The position numbers and the translations under genes were made by a program. The notes below the pieces were generated by a model, which searched no databases, was not told the origin of the DNA, and worked only from the letters and a program-made list of their open reading frames with translations. Positions 38,606 to 47,849 of a stretch of DNA of 64,000 nucleotides are shown in pieces. How positions within the stretch are numbered: the first letter of the stretch is position 1; every line of letters begins with the position of its first letter. Source of the stretch: Shewanella xiamenensis (GTDB lineage: Bacteria > Pseudomonadota > Gammaproteobacteria > Enterobacterales > Shewanellaceae); contig NZ_BMOP01000003.1 of assembly GCF_014647135.1 (NCBI RefSeq), positions 1-64,000 of the forward strand, given 5' to 3'.

Positions 38606-38950
38606 TTAACAGTGATCAAAATGGGCGTTTTGCATACACAGCAGATTTATCTGCGCGGCGGATAACAGTGCACACTCTTGTTCGCCAATTATCCTTGCAC
38701 CTTGAACGACCTCAGGCGTTAAACATACTATAGCCGCACTGTAAGCATTGGTGCGGCCGCAATCGAGCCAACAATCTTCAATCTGTAACCAATAATGGGG
38801 GCGACTATCGTCGCAATCGACTTCAAATCCTCGGGCCTCACATTGCTGCAAGGCACACTCGGATAATAATACGCGCAGGTTGTCCCACGCCGATAAACTT
38901 GTCTGGGCATAGTTAGTCAACAAGATATTGACCAAGGATTTACTCACCAT
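38606..38950 (-). CDS. Small protein of unknown function coupled to EIIC-EAL gene
   Basis: 114 residues, soluble, with seven cysteines (several in the segment QQCEARGFEVDCDD and later DCWLDCGRTN). No family recognised. Its ATG at 38950 overlaps the stop of the EIIC-EAL gene by 11 bases, so the two are translationally coupled and may work together. The cysteine spacing does not match a standard zinc or Fe-S motif. Confidence 0.6.
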   Translation of the reverse strand: MVSKSLVNILLTNYAQTSLSAWDNLRVLLSECALQQCEARGFEVDCDDSRPHYWLQIEDCWLDCGRTNAYSAAIVCLTPEVVQGARIIGEQECALLSAAQINLLCMQNAHFDHC

Positions 38951-40952
38951 TTATCTCCAACCAAAAGGCTTTAGCATCGGGTCCTGGCATTGCCTTGGCA
39001 TATAACCAACCTTGCACATAAGCAACACCAGCTTCTTTTACAAACTCGGCTTCAACACGGGTTTCAACACCCTCAGCTGTTAAGCTAAAACCTAAACTAC
39101 TACAAAGTTTGCAAATTTGCAGATATAAAGTACGACCTTTAGGCTCACTGGCATTGGCGAGAATACTGCGATCTAGCTTAATACCATCAACATTGATTCG
39201 ACTCAGTAGACTTAAACTCGAAAACCCAGTACCAAAATCATCCAACCAAAAATGGAAACCACACAGCTTAAGCTGTTTGATACTGCTATCAATGCGGCTT
39301 AGATCCAACATGAATGCCGATTCTAACATCTCAATTTCGACCTGATGAGCAACACTACCTAATCTATCATTCATAATCGCTAATAATTGACTATCGGTGA
39401 TGTTATTTGGGTCAATATTTATACTGACCTTAGGAAAAAAGCCCTCTAATGCCCAACGAGCAAGATCTTCTGCAACGGTATTAATTACAAAACGATCAAT
39501 AATGTGGGAATAGCCCGCACGTTGAAACGCATCAATAAAATAAGGGCCTTTTAAGGCCCCATACTCATCCCGAAGACGAATTAGCGCCTCAAATCCAACC
39601 ACTTTACCATCAATTAAAGCAATCTTAGGTTGATAGTGAAGCTGCAATTCACCGGCTAACACCTCTTTGATGGTTTTCTCTAAATTAATTTCAGCCTTTA
39701 AAGACTCTGATTGTTTTTTTAGATAATGTGTTTCATTCATCAGCTCAATATCTGCTTGAAATTGAATCCTTTTCATAAGTTCTCGATCGAACTCATAGTG
39801 TTCACTCATTAAAGAAAATCGCTGTACAAATGGTAGATAAATCAACACACCGATAGCTATCAAAAAACATTGAAATAACACAGCACTAAAATGCCCACTC
39901 GCCATATAAGCATTAATAAATGGAGGTGTTATCCAAGGAAAGCTATGAGCATCAAATTCTAGAATACCTATACTGATGGCGCTATAGGCCAATATAAAAT
40001 TCACTATGGGCGAGAGTATAAATGGCAATAATAATCTAGGGTTAAAAATAATAGGTAAACCATAAATCAATATTTCATTGATATTGAAAAATGCAAAGGG
40101 CGTTGCAATCTTAGCAATATGGCGTGTTGCACTGTCTTTAGAACTAATGAAAATAGCAATAATGAGCGATAATGTCGCCCCGCTGCCACCGTAAAGAATA
40201 AACAAATCCATAAATTGACTCGCGGTTAGATTAGGTACAACCTCAGTCAAGCCATTATCGACACCAATTAATAGTAGGTATGCATTATCACCGTGCACAC
40301 CGAAGCTCCAGAGCACATGGGTTAATAAAATACGGATAAACAATTGGATCCCAATACTAGCGGTTTGCAAAGTATCAATTAGTGGCGAAAAAAACCAACT
40401 AAGTAAGGCAGATGCTTCGGTAACAAGCATCAATATAACCATAAAACAAATAACTACTGGCAAAAAAATATTCAGATGCTGTTTTAAGTATCGACTCAAT
40501 GCTTTTCCTTTTACTAAGTCTAGCCATCGCCAAGTAACCAATATGCGCAATAGATATGCCGTTAAAATCGGTAATAAAACCACCCGAGGATCACCTAAAA
40601 CCACATCAACATAATCAATGCTAAGTACTTCCTCTGTGGTTGGCACATGCAAAGCTAATAAAATGCTAAAGGAGATTGAGCACACAACAATCGCTGAAAG
40701 CTGAAGATATTTGGCAAAATGAAAGGAAAGAGAAATAAGCGCAAGCAACGGAAATATCTTTGCAAGCTGCACTGAAAAAAATGTTAAGCCATAAAAAAAT
40801 GCCGTTGTTTGCCATTCCGGGATCCAACTACTTAATAACGCTATAACCAGTGATAGTAGTGAGTTAACAAGAATAAATGGCAGTAACGCGATAAAGGACT
40901 CACGTACAGAGATAAGAAAACTTCTGTCCAGAAAATTTCGAAGTTCAAACAT
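38940..40952 (-). CDS. c-di-GMP phosphodiesterase: PTS EIIC-like membrane domain fused to EAL domain
   Basis: 670 residues. About 1-385 is a multi-helix membrane domain with hallmarks of the cellobiose/chitobiose-type PTS EIIC: FGVHGDN with H220, GGSGATLSLII, FNINEILIYGLPIIFNP with E293, and PWITPPFINAY. After a coiled linker (385-425), a complete EAL domain covers about 430-665: E455 in FEALIRL, N in SINIDPNNI, E in IEMLES, DDFGTG, K in GIKLDRS, AEGVET and VQGWLY. The phosphodiesterase should be active. No EIIA, EIIB or Hpr accompanies it, so the EIIC part is probably a sugar sensor rather than a transporter. Confidence 0.88.
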   Translation of the reverse strand: MFELRNFLDRSFLISVRESFIALLPFILVNSLLSLVIALLSSWIPEWQTTAFFYGLTFFSVQLAKIFPLLALISLSFHFAKYLQLSAIVVCSISFSILLALHVPTTEEVLSIDYVDVVLGDPRVVLLPILTAYLLRILVTWRWLDLVKGKALSRYLKQHLNIFLPVVICFMVILMLVTEASALLSWFFSPLIDTLQTASIGIQLFIRILLTHVLWSFGVHGDNAYLLLIGVDNGLTEVVPNLTASQFMDLFILYGGSGATLSLIIAIFISSKDSATRHIAKIATPFAFFNINEILIYGLPIIFNPRLLLPFILSPIVNFILAYSAISIGILEFDAHSFPWITPPFINAYMASGHFSAVLFQCFLIAIGVLIYLPFVQRFSLMSEHYEFDRELMKRIQFQADIELMNETHYLKKQSESLKAEINLEKTIKEVLAGELQLHYQPKIALIDGKVVGFEALIRLRDEYGALKGPYFIDAFQRAGYSHIIDRFVINTVAEDLARWALEGFFPKVSINIDPNNITDSQLLAIMNDRLGSVAHQVEIEMLESAFMLDLSRIDSSIKQLKLCGFHFWLDDFGTGFSSLSLLSRINVDGIKLDRSILANASEPKGRTLYLQICKLCSSLGFSLTAEGVETRVEAEFVKEAGVAYVQGWLYAKAMPGPDAKAFWLEINGE

Positions 40953-41077
40953 GATATCAGGGTTATTATTGACAACTATTTAATAAAACATAGTCGATCA
41001 ATCTTTTAGGACACAATCAACCTAAAAAATACTGATTTTTGAAAGCAGAACAACGTAACATATGGCGGGAAAACGAG

Positions 41078-41638
41078 TTAACGATGAGCGAGTGCATATG
41101 AGCGAATATCAACACTCATAATATAATAATCCCTATCAGAAAAAGTAAAAAAATCTGCAACTTGCATTTTAGCTTTACGAGTATGCGCCGCCAAAGAACG
41201 CTCATTTTCATCAGCTATAAACGTCACCAGATAAGTAAAACTAGGCGCAACTTCTCGGTAAATGCGAGTAACAAGTGCCTCAAAAACGCCTTGGCCACGA
41301 TATGCTTTATCAACCCAGATGGGACCGTATTGACAGCTGTTTTGCACCGTTAATTGAGGACCATCGCCATTGATTCGATTCAATCTTTTCAACAAATTGC
41401 GATAAATTGGCCAGGTCTCAAAAAACGACCAACGTCCCGCAATCACATAACCTATAATGCGTCCGTTAATTTCAGCGACCACAATCCAATGCTTATCAAT
41501 TAGCTGAATTAATTCATTACGATTAAATGCTTGCCCTTCCAAATTGACACCATTAGACATTAACTCATCATTGAGATGCTGGCGCTCTAACGCGGCCAAT
41601 ATATCAACATCTTGTTTAGTTGCTAATCGCGTTTGCAT
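41078..41638 (-). CDS. GNAT family N-acetyltransferase
   Basis: 186 residues from ATG at 41638, where the domain begins (MQTRLATKQDVDILAALE). An in-frame GTG at 41758 would add 40 residues with a hydrophobic start; neither has a good ribosome site. The acetyl-CoA motif reads VDKAYRGQGVFEALV (about 122-136 of this form), with IGYVIAGRW before it and SLAAHTRKAKMQVADFF near the end. Substrate unknown. Divergent from the degenerate GGDEF gene. Confidence 0.75.
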   Translation of the reverse strand: MQTRLATKQDVDILAALERQHLNDELMSNGVNLEGQAFNRNELIQLIDKHWIVVAEINGRIIGYVIAGRWSFFETWPIYRNLLKRLNRINGDGPQLTVQNSCQYGPIWVDKAYRGQGVFEALVTRIYREVAPSFTYLVTFIADENERSLAAHTRKAKMQVADFFTFSDRDYYIMSVDIRSYALAHR

Positions 41639-41791
41639 CAGAGGTATGTCCAAGTTGAGCTTATCGCTAGATTTTAAGCGCGTCAGTATACTTAAATAAA
41701 TACTAAAGACTTTATCTTTTAGGAAAAAATTTGCTAATAACGCTATTGTTTCCCACACTTATTGAATTGTAGGTCATTTACTCGCCATTTT

Positions 41792-42805
41792 ATGCTGCCA
41801 GAGACTATCAATCCCCAAATCAGTGTGCTTGACAACGATCTACTTCAAGTCAATTTAGGTCGTTGGATGCAACAATGCGAATTAATAAAAAGTTACTACA
41901 GCGCTACCCACGTGTTTGTATTACAGATAACGCAATCGGGTTTTGAAGTGATCGTCAGTTCCGTCAGCGAAACGCCGCTTTTTACTTCTGGCACGCTTTT
42001 TCCAAATAACTTCCCGCTCTTTGAAGCATTAAAAAATAGCAACATAGACGGAGATTATCTCAATTTAAGCCGCTTTATGCTCGATGAACTTCCAAGAGAT
42101 TTTGACGGAATTCAATACATTCTGTCCCGCCCCATTGCATGGCCAGATGGCAGTCAATTTGGTTCACTATGCGTGTTAAATCCCCATATGGCCGATCCTT
42201 TAAGCAACAGCGCCATGCTTGAACCTTTCCAAATCCTGCTTCAGCAGGAATTATCCCTGTTATGTCAAAACCATAGAATCGAATCGCTATCAATGCGCGA
42301 TCAAGAGACCGGCATGCTCAACCATTACGGCTTTATGATGATGGCTCCTAGGCAACTCAATCTTGGACGACGCTTTGGTGCCCATGCGGGGATTCTTTTC
42401 TTCGAATTGATTGAAGCTGACTCGCCGGAAAAACGCTTAGAAGAGAAACACCACAGGCTGCTGGGCAATTTAGTCCAAGATACCATTCGCACCGCCGATG
42501 TGGCCGCCCATTTCAGCGCAACCCAGTTTGTGGTGTTAGCCTTTGTCGATAGTGAGCGCGATATATTGCACATTATGAAGCGGGTCGAAAAACAATTAGA
42601 GCAGCAAAATCACCATCTCAAGCTCGATGCCAGTTACAGCTTTTTTACCCCCGAATCGACGGCCAAGTTAGCGCCCATGATGGAAGATGCTCGCTGTAAA
42701 CTAAAATCTATGTTGCAAGAGCCAACACAATCGAGCAGTAATCAGGCAAAAGGGATCAATGCCGAGCTTTATAACAACCCCGCTGCAGACTCGGCCGAGT
42801 TGTAA
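41792..42805 (+). CDS. GAF-like protein with degenerate GGDEF domain
   Basis: 337 residues from ATG at 41792 (a TTG at 41762 would extend it by ten residues). The N-terminal part (about 1-155) reads like a GAF sensor, ending GSLCVLNPH. After a short helix comes RDQETGMLNHYGFMM, the usual start of a GGDEF domain (DxLTGLxNR). The site that should read GGDEF is FSATQFVVLAF, so catalysis is lost. Soluble and cytoplasmic. Possibly a receptor or partner in the c-di-GMP network together with the nearby EIIC-EAL protein. Confidence 0.7.
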   Translation: MLPETINPQISVLDNDLLQVNLGRWMQQCELIKSYYSATHVFVLQITQSGFEVIVSSVSETPLFTSGTLFPNNFPLFEALKNSNIDGDYLNLSRFMLDELPRDFDGIQYILSRPIAWPDGSQFGSLCVLNPHMADPLSNSAMLEPFQILLQQELSLLCQNHRIESLSMRDQETGMLNHYGFMMMAPRQLNLGRRFGAHAGILFFELIEADSPEKRLEEKHHRLLGNLVQDTIRTADVAAHFSATQFVVLAFVDSERDILHIMKRVEKQLEQQNHHLKLDASYSFFTPESTAKLAPMMEDARCKLKSMLQEPTQSSSNQAKGINAELYNNPAADSAEL

Positions 42806-42820
42806 AAGTCGCAAACGCTA

Positions 42821-43051
42821 TTATTTTGGCAACTCATCCTGACGCTTCGCCCATTGGATAAATAACACCACAGGATAAGGTGACATCAACACTAAGCCTA
42901 AGCCAATTAAGCTTGCGATCAATAACATCCCACTGATTTCTAGACTCCATTGGGTCAACATATAGATCCCAAGTCCACAAACTAACATCAAAACACCTAA
43001 CCAATGTAAAAACTTCAATAAATTCATAGTGCTTTTAATGGTATCTGTCAT
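42821..43051 (-). CDS. Small two-helix membrane protein
   Basis: 76 residues with two membrane helices, about 12-31 and 37-58, and short charged ends. No family recognised. ATG at 43051 has a purine-rich upstream stretch (AAAGAGG) at good spacing. It is convergent with the preceding GGDEF-like gene and divergent from the META lipoprotein gene. Confidence 0.6.
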   Translation of the reverse strand: MTDTIKSTMNLLKFLHWLGVLMLVCGLGIYMLTQWSLEISGMLLIASLIGLGLVLMSPYPVVLFIQWAKRQDELPK

Positions 43052-43121
43052 ATAAACCTCTTTTTATCTCCCGCTAAACTTGTACACTATGGTCATGAAT
43101 ACGGAAAAAGGAACTGAGACA

Positions 43122-43538
43122 ATGTTAAAACAAACATTTCTATTAAGCGCATTACTTTTTGGCTTAACGGCTTGTCAGAGTACTGACGTCGCCCATCAAG
43201 ACACAGTGTCATTACAGGGAAGCTGGCATATTGAAGCAGTCCAAGGACAACCGACTGTTGATTACAGCCCAGCTCAAATCACCTTCGATGCTGAAGGTAA
43301 GCTTTCAGGCAATAACAGCTGCAATAACTTTTTTGGCCAATATAACCAGCAAGGACAGGAGCTGAAAATCATCCCTGGTGGTAGCACCATGAAAGCCTGT
43401 GTCGATTCATTGATGCAGCAAGAGCATAAAGTCATGCAAGCACTACCACTGGTCGCTAAGGCCAAATTAGTGCAAGGACGTCTGACATTACTCAGCAGCG
43501 ACGATAAACCTGTTCTAGTGTTAACCCAACTGAAATAA
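43122..43538 (+). CDS. META-domain lipoprotein (HslJ-like)
   Basis: 138 residues from ATG at 43122, chosen because it begins a normal lipoprotein signal (MLKQTFLLSALLFGLTAC) with an AAGGA site; an ATG and TTG further upstream would place 14 extra residues before it. The META domain is recognised by GSWHIEAV, ITFDAEGKLSGNNSCNNFFGQY and GGSTMKAC. The family includes heat-inducible HslJ of E. coli; its function is not well defined. A terminator follows. Confidence 0.8.
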   Translation: MLKQTFLLSALLFGLTACQSTDVAHQDTVSLQGSWHIEAVQGQPTVDYSPAQITFDAEGKLSGNNSCNNFFGQYNQQGQELKIIPGGSTMKACVDSLMQQEHKVMQALPLVAKAKLVQGRLTLLSSDDKPVLVLTQLK

Positions 43539-43554
43539 AAGTGTATCGATAATA

Positions 43555-43579
43555 AAAAACCGCCAATTGGCGGTTTTTT
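43555..43579. terminator. Bidirectional terminator
   Basis: The arms AAAAACCGCC (43555-43564) and GGCGGTTTTT (43569-43578) with loop AATT end in T on the plus strand and T on the minus strand, serving the META lipoprotein gene and the symporter gene. Confidence 0.85.
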
Positions 43580-43606
43580 ATTCGAATCAAATCTTAACTC
43601 GATCGA

Positions 43607-44929
43607 TTAACTCTTAGTCGCAGCACTTTCGTTTGCGGCATTTTGCTCTGCAATCACGGCGCTTTGCACCATATCAGCATTGTAATGCTCAACGTCAAGC
43701 TCATCTTCTGATTTGGCAATTACGGTCGTCGCCACTAAGTCACCAGAGACGTTCACAACAGTTCGCGCCATATCCAAAATGCGGTCAATCCCCGCAATCA
43801 AGGCTACACCTTCTAAGGGTAAGCCCACAGTCGAGAGCACTAGAGTCAACATCACTAAGCCTGCGCCCGGTACCCCCGCGGTGCCGATTGAGGCTAACGT
43901 CGCGGTTAAAATAATCGTTAGATAGTCGACCCAAGTTAAATCAATCCCAAAGGCCTGCGCCACAAATAGCGCGGTCACGCCTTGGTATAGGGCTGTACCA
44001 TCCATATTGATGGTGGTGCCTAAGGGCAATACAAAACTGGAGATCTTCTTGTTTACCCCAAGATATTCGCTCGCACATTTCATACTTGCAGGTAAAGTGC
44101 CTGCCGAACTTGAGGTGGTAAATGCCACCGCCATCGCATTGCTGATCCCCTTAAAAAAATGCAACGGATTAAGCTTGGCAAATAGGCGCAGCACTATGCT
44201 GTAGAAACCTAACACATGGATAATACAGCCAATATAAACGGCAATAATGACTTTAATCAGTGGCCATAGCATGTCGATGCCATACTCACCCGCAACCCAT
44301 GCCATTAGACCAAACACACCATAGGGCGCAAGCTTCATCACCATATCGGTCAACTTGTACATGGCCTCGGCAAGGCTCTCAAACACCTTAATCGCAGGTT
44401 TGCCATGGTCGCCAATCAATACCAATGCAATCCCAAGTGCCACGGCAAACACAATGACTTGTAGGATCTGGCCACTCGCCAATGCAGCGACGGGGTTGGT
44501 GGGCACTATATCAATCAGCGTTTGCATCACCGAGGGTACTTCTTTGGCCGTACTTACCGCCTCGTGTTGCAACAAAGGAACACCCGCACCAGGCTGAATC
44601 ACATAGCCCACCACTAAGCCTAGGCTTATCGCAATCGCCGTCGTACAGAGATAAAACGCAAAGGATTTAAAACCAATCCGTCCCATTTTGGCGGTATCCT
44701 CCATTGAGGTGACACCAACAATCAAGGAACAAAAGACTAAAGGCACAATCAGCATTTTGATGGTATTCACAAACAGCGTGCCAATAGGTTTTAGGTAGGA
44801 AGCCTGCTCGCCTAAAGTGACCCCCACCAGAATCCCGAGCACCATACCAACGAAAATTTGTAGCCACAGGGGCACTGACATCCAAGCAGACCAGATCCGG
44901 CCTAAGGCTGATGACCTTTGTTTTGACAT
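43607..44929 (-). CDS. Dicarboxylate/amino acid:cation symporter (DAACS)
   Basis: 440 residues from ATG at 44929 (MSKQRSS); an upstream in-frame start would add 22 atypical residues. Signature motifs of the family: SSSAGTLPAS in hairpin 1, LPLGTTINMDGTALY in helix 7, GTAGVPGAGL in hairpin 2 and DRILDMARTVVNVSGD in helix 8. The arginine in the last motif points to an acidic substrate such as glutamate, aspartate or C4-dicarboxylates, taken up with Na+ or H+. Which one cannot be told from sequence. Single gene; a CRP-like site lies upstream. Confidence 0.88.
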   Translation of the reverse strand: MSKQRSSALGRIWSAWMSVPLWLQIFVGMVLGILVGVTLGEQASYLKPIGTLFVNTIKMLIVPLVFCSLIVGVTSMEDTAKMGRIGFKSFAFYLCTTAIAISLGLVVGYVIQPGAGVPLLQHEAVSTAKEVPSVMQTLIDIVPTNPVAALASGQILQVIVFAVALGIALVLIGDHGKPAIKVFESLAEAMYKLTDMVMKLAPYGVFGLMAWVAGEYGIDMLWPLIKVIIAVYIGCIIHVLGFYSIVLRLFAKLNPLHFFKGISNAMAVAFTTSSSAGTLPASMKCASEYLGVNKKISSFVLPLGTTINMDGTALYQGVTALFVAQAFGIDLTWVDYLTIILTATLASIGTAGVPGAGLVMLTLVLSTVGLPLEGVALIAGIDRILDMARTVVNVSGDLVATTVIAKSEDELDVEHYNADMVQSAVIAEQNAANESAATKS

Positions 44930-45037
44930 GTTTATAACCTTGAATTTGAAATGATGATAGGGCAAAGCCTTATCCTTGGCGGGACTAACCTTCAATTAGC
45001 CAGCCGCCGAGTCTACCATAAGCAATAAAACTTTAAG

Positions 45038-45059
45038 GATGATCTATATCACGTTGATA
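45038..45059. promoter_or_regulatory. Weak CRP-like site upstream of the DAACS symporter
   Basis: Read on the minus strand the site is CGTGA-TATAGA-TCATC, against the CRP consensus TGTGA-N6-TCACA: 4 of 5 in one half and 3 of 5 in the other. It is about 110-130 bases before the symporter start. CRP control of C4-dicarboxylate carriers is known in E. coli; the assignment here is a guess. Confidence 0.3.
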
Positions 45060-45091
45060 TCAACCGCGGCAAAATCCAGCTAAAGCATGGC

Positions 45092-45388
45092 TTAGGCCTC
45101 GAATTGCGCCGTATTGTCTGACGGAGCAAAACGTTGACGATACAACGATGCAGGCGGCTGCTCGCACTCGATAAGGTAGCTCCAATAGTCATCATCGAAA
45201 CCGCTAAAGAGTGACTGATTTTCCCCCTGAGATTTGAGGATCAAATACCACCAAACCAGCCCCCATAAGCCAAAGGTAACTAAAGTTAGCATAAAGTGCA
45301 TCCCATGGTTAACTTGAAGATCTTTATGAGCATCATAAGGTTGTAAGAATATTGGTTTAAACCGACGAGTTGATTTAACGAATCCCAT
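45092..45388 (-). CDS. Small single-helix membrane protein of unknown function
   Basis: 98 residues from ATG at 45388 (MGFVKSTRRFKPIF); an in-frame start at 45466 would add 26 residues with no better ribosome site. A single membrane helix lies at about 31-51 (FMLTLVTFGLWGLVWWYLIL), followed by an acidic tail with DDDYWSYL. The TFGLWGLVWW pattern is common in small envelope proteins, but no function is known to me. Confidence 0.55.
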   Translation of the reverse strand: MGFVKSTRRFKPIFLQPYDAHKDLQVNHGMHFMLTLVTFGLWGLVWWYLILKSQGENQSLFSGFDDDYWSYLIECEQPPASLYRQRFAPSDNTAQFEA

Positions 45389-45606
45389 AATCGCGCCACT
45401 TCTGCTAGTGAAAACCTTATTCAAGCCTAGCAGACTAGACTTTAGTCGTACAAAATTTAGCCGCAATTAAAGGGCAATAGGGATCTGTGCTCACTCGTTC
45501 TGATGGGGGGTTCCGTGCTACAGTGTATGCCTAACTCATCCCGACACATCAGCGTCATCCCAAACACAAGAGCGGTAAATGCCATTAACCGCCGAGGAGT
45601 TGTTAA

Positions 45607-46050
45607 ATGTTGATCCGTAAAGCTAAAGTGCAAGATCTTAGCGCCCTAGTCCAATTTAATCAGGCAATGGCTCAAGAGACTGAAGGTCTTGTCTTAGATG
45701 AAACCACGCTTATCAAAGGCGTCAATACCCTACTTAGTCATCCCGAAAAAGGCTTTTACCTGGTGGCTGAAATCGATGCCGAAATTGTCGGCTCGCTGAT
45801 GGTTACCTTCGAGTGGAGCGACTGGCGAGCCAAAGATTACTACTGGATCCAGAGCGTATATATTCGCCCGCAAAATCGCCGTCAGGGGATTTATGGCAAG
45901 CTCTATGCTGAGGTAAAACAATTGGCCGAGGCCAATGGTGGCGCCGCCAGCTTCCGTTTATATGTCGAGCAGGAAAACCTCGCAGCCCAGCAAACCTACC
46001 AAGCCTTAGGGATGAAGCAAAGTTACTATCTAATGTACGAAGAAAAGTAA
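45607..46050 (+). CDS. GNAT family N-acetyltransferase
   Basis: 147 residues. The motif IQSVYIRPQNRRQGIYGKLY (about 78-97) is the acetyl-CoA binding loop, and the C-terminal FRLYVEQENLAAQQTYQALG (about 116-135) is strongly typical. Close in size and pattern to single-domain GNAT enzymes of unknown substrate. GAGGAG lies ahead of ATG at 45607. Transcribed alone with its own terminator. Confidence 0.85.
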   Translation: MLIRKAKVQDLSALVQFNQAMAQETEGLVLDETTLIKGVNTLLSHPEKGFYLVAEIDAEIVGSLMVTFEWSDWRAKDYYWIQSVYIRPQNRRQGIYGKLYAEVKQLAEANGGAASFRLYVEQENLAAQQTYQALGMKQSYYLMYEEK

Positions 46051-46054
46051 TAAA

Positions 46055-46081
46055 AAAGGATCGAGCAATGCTCGATCCTTT
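46055..46081. terminator. Bidirectional terminator between GNAT gene and sdaC
   Basis: The arms AAGGATCGAGC (46056-46066) and GCTCGATCCTT (46070-46080) form an 11-base stem with a tight loop, flanked by A and T runs. It serves both convergent genes. Confidence 0.75.
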
Positions 46082-46108
46082 CATTTAAACCGCTTATGTA
46101 TCTCAGTC

Positions 46109-47401
46109 TTAACTGAGTAGACCAAATAGAATCGCCGTCATCGCCAGTAAACCTGCAATCACCACAAACACATTGCTGATACGGTGACGATAAGCTTTTA
46201 GTGCCGGCACTTTATACACTGCATACATTGGCATTAAGTACAAAATCGCCGCAATCACCGGGCCGCCTAGTGCCTCAATCATTCCCAGAATACTTGGGTT
46301 TTTAATCGCAACGCCCCAAATGGTGGCAAACATAAACACGAGGATAAACTTGTTCAGTTTATTGTCACAGACTTGCTTATTGCTTGAGCGTAATTGCTTA
46401 ACAATAATGCCCTTCATACCTTCAGTTGCGCCCATATAGTGACCAAAGAAGGAAGAAACAATCGCGATAAAGGCAATGAAAGGCCCGAAATAACTGACAA
46501 AACCGCTATCATGCACGTTTGCTAAATAGGACAAAATCGGCAGGTTCTTTGCCTTCGCTTCGGCCAATTGTTCAGGCGACAATGACAACACGCAGGAGAA
46601 CACAAATAGCATCACAAAGCCGACTAACATCATCGAGGTATTACGCAGGATCACATCGGCCTTACGTGCAGCATTGCCGCCATGGTCGCGCTTAAGGGAA
46701 ACCGAAAATTGCGAAATCGCCGGAGAATGGTTAAAGGCAAACACCAGTACAGGGATGGTTAGCCATACTGTGCCTAAAAAGGCGCCGGTTTCAGGCACAA
46801 CTTGCAGTGCATCCATTTTCCATTCAGGAATAAGATACAAAGACATAAAGGCCAAAATCCCTACCAGCGGATACACCAGTAGTTGAGTCACCTTCAACAT
46901 AAATTGCTCACCGGCTACCATCACGGCCATCATGCCGAAAATCAAGATACCAGAAAGCAGAAAACGCGGCGGTGATGCCATGCCCAATTGGTTGACGATA
47001 AAACTATCAACAGTATTGGTGATCCCCACGCCATAGATCAGCACAATCGGATAGATCGCTAAAAAATAGAGCAGCGTAATCGCCTTGCCCGCGCCAATCC
47101 CAAAGTGTTCTTCAACCACTTGGGTAATGTCACTGCCAGGAATGCTCGATGAACAAACAAAGCGTGAAAGACCACGGTGGGCCAAATAGGTCATAGGTCC
47201 GATGATAATGGCCATCAAGACTAAGGGCCAAAAACCACCCATACCCGCATTGATAGGTAGAAAGAGAATGCCCGCCCCCACAGCGGTACCAAATAAACTC
47301 AGCATCCAAGTAGTATCTTGGCGCGTCCAAGGTAAGCGTCTTGTTGTGCTTTCTTGCGTGCTTTGAGGTGTTTCTAAAACACTGATCGCATCTTTTTGCA
47401 T
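46109..47401 (-). CDS. sdaC: Serine transporter of the SdaC family
   Basis: 430 residues against 429 in E. coli SdaC. An H+:serine symporter of the HAAAP family with 11 membrane helices. Strong match by eye across [20 protein letters not shown] (about 32-51), [43 protein letters not shown] and [18 protein letters not shown] at 47401 has an AAGGTAA ribosome site. No serine deaminase gene lies beside it here. Some relatives in the family carry threonine or other hydroxy amino acids. Confidence 0.87.
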   Translation of the reverse strand: MQKDAISVLETPQSTQESTTRRLPWTRQDTTWMLSLFGTAVGAGILFLPINAGMGGFWPLVLMAIIIGPMTYLAHRGLSRFVCSSSIPGSDITQVVEEHFGIGAGKAITLLYFLAIYPIVLIYGVGITNTVDSFIVNQLGMASPPRFLLSGILIFGMMAVMVAGEQFMLKVTQLLVYPLVGILAFMSLYLIPEWKMDALQVVPETGAFLGTVWLTIPVLVFAFNHSPAISQFSVSLKRDHGGNAARKADVILRNTSMMLVGFVMLFVFSCVLSLSPEQLAEAKAKNLPILSYLANVHDSGFVSYFGPFIAFIAIVSSFFGHYMGATEGMKGIIVKQLRSSNKQVCDNKLNKFILVFMFATIWGVAIKNPSILGMIEALGGPVIAAILYLMPMYAVYKVPALKAYRHRISNVFVVIAGLLAMTAILFGLLS

Positions 47402-47849
47402 AGTAAAATTACCTTACGGTGAAACCGCATAAAAAATTCGGCGTAAGGATAGCGAAAAAGCTTAAGCAAAAGTTGATCTAAAACCATTTTAAGTAATGGA
47501 ATTTCAAATAAAGCTGGGATTGAGATCTAGATCTATGAATTTATGTAATAAATTTTCAATGGTGCATCAAAGTGATCACAATTAATCACCAAGAAAGTAC
47601 AGTAAATTTACCCTTAAGCCTAAATGGCGACATTACTCTGTCGTCGATAAAAGCCACAAAAACGTGTTAAGTCGCAAAAAACCGATAAATACAACAAAGC
47701 TCAAACAACCACTATAAAAACTTGAACTAGATCACTAGCGGCATTGTTAAATTTTTACATTTTGTAACGTTGAACAACCTATAAAAAGCCCACCCAATAA
47801 AAAGGCCCACCTAAGTGGGCCAATGAATCACCACCCGACTAGCGCAGCA
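47402..47849. other. 448-base upstream region of sdaC
   Basis: AT-rich control region with no gene. It includes a palindromic GTGATCAC at about 47572-47579 with a nearby TCACC, loosely like a CRP or FNR target but with wrong spacing, so no site is called. The right end carries the terminator of the acylase gene. Confidence 0.4.
47804..47821 (-). terminator. Terminator of the acylase gene
   Basis: The arms GGCCCAC (47804-47810) and GTGGGCC (47815-47821) with loop CTAA are followed on the minus strand by five T. Lies about 30 bases after the stop. Confidence 0.8.

Noticed and set aside
47565..47590. CRP or FNR site upstream of sdaC
   Set aside because: Only a GTGATCAC palindrome with badly spaced half-sites; insufficient match.
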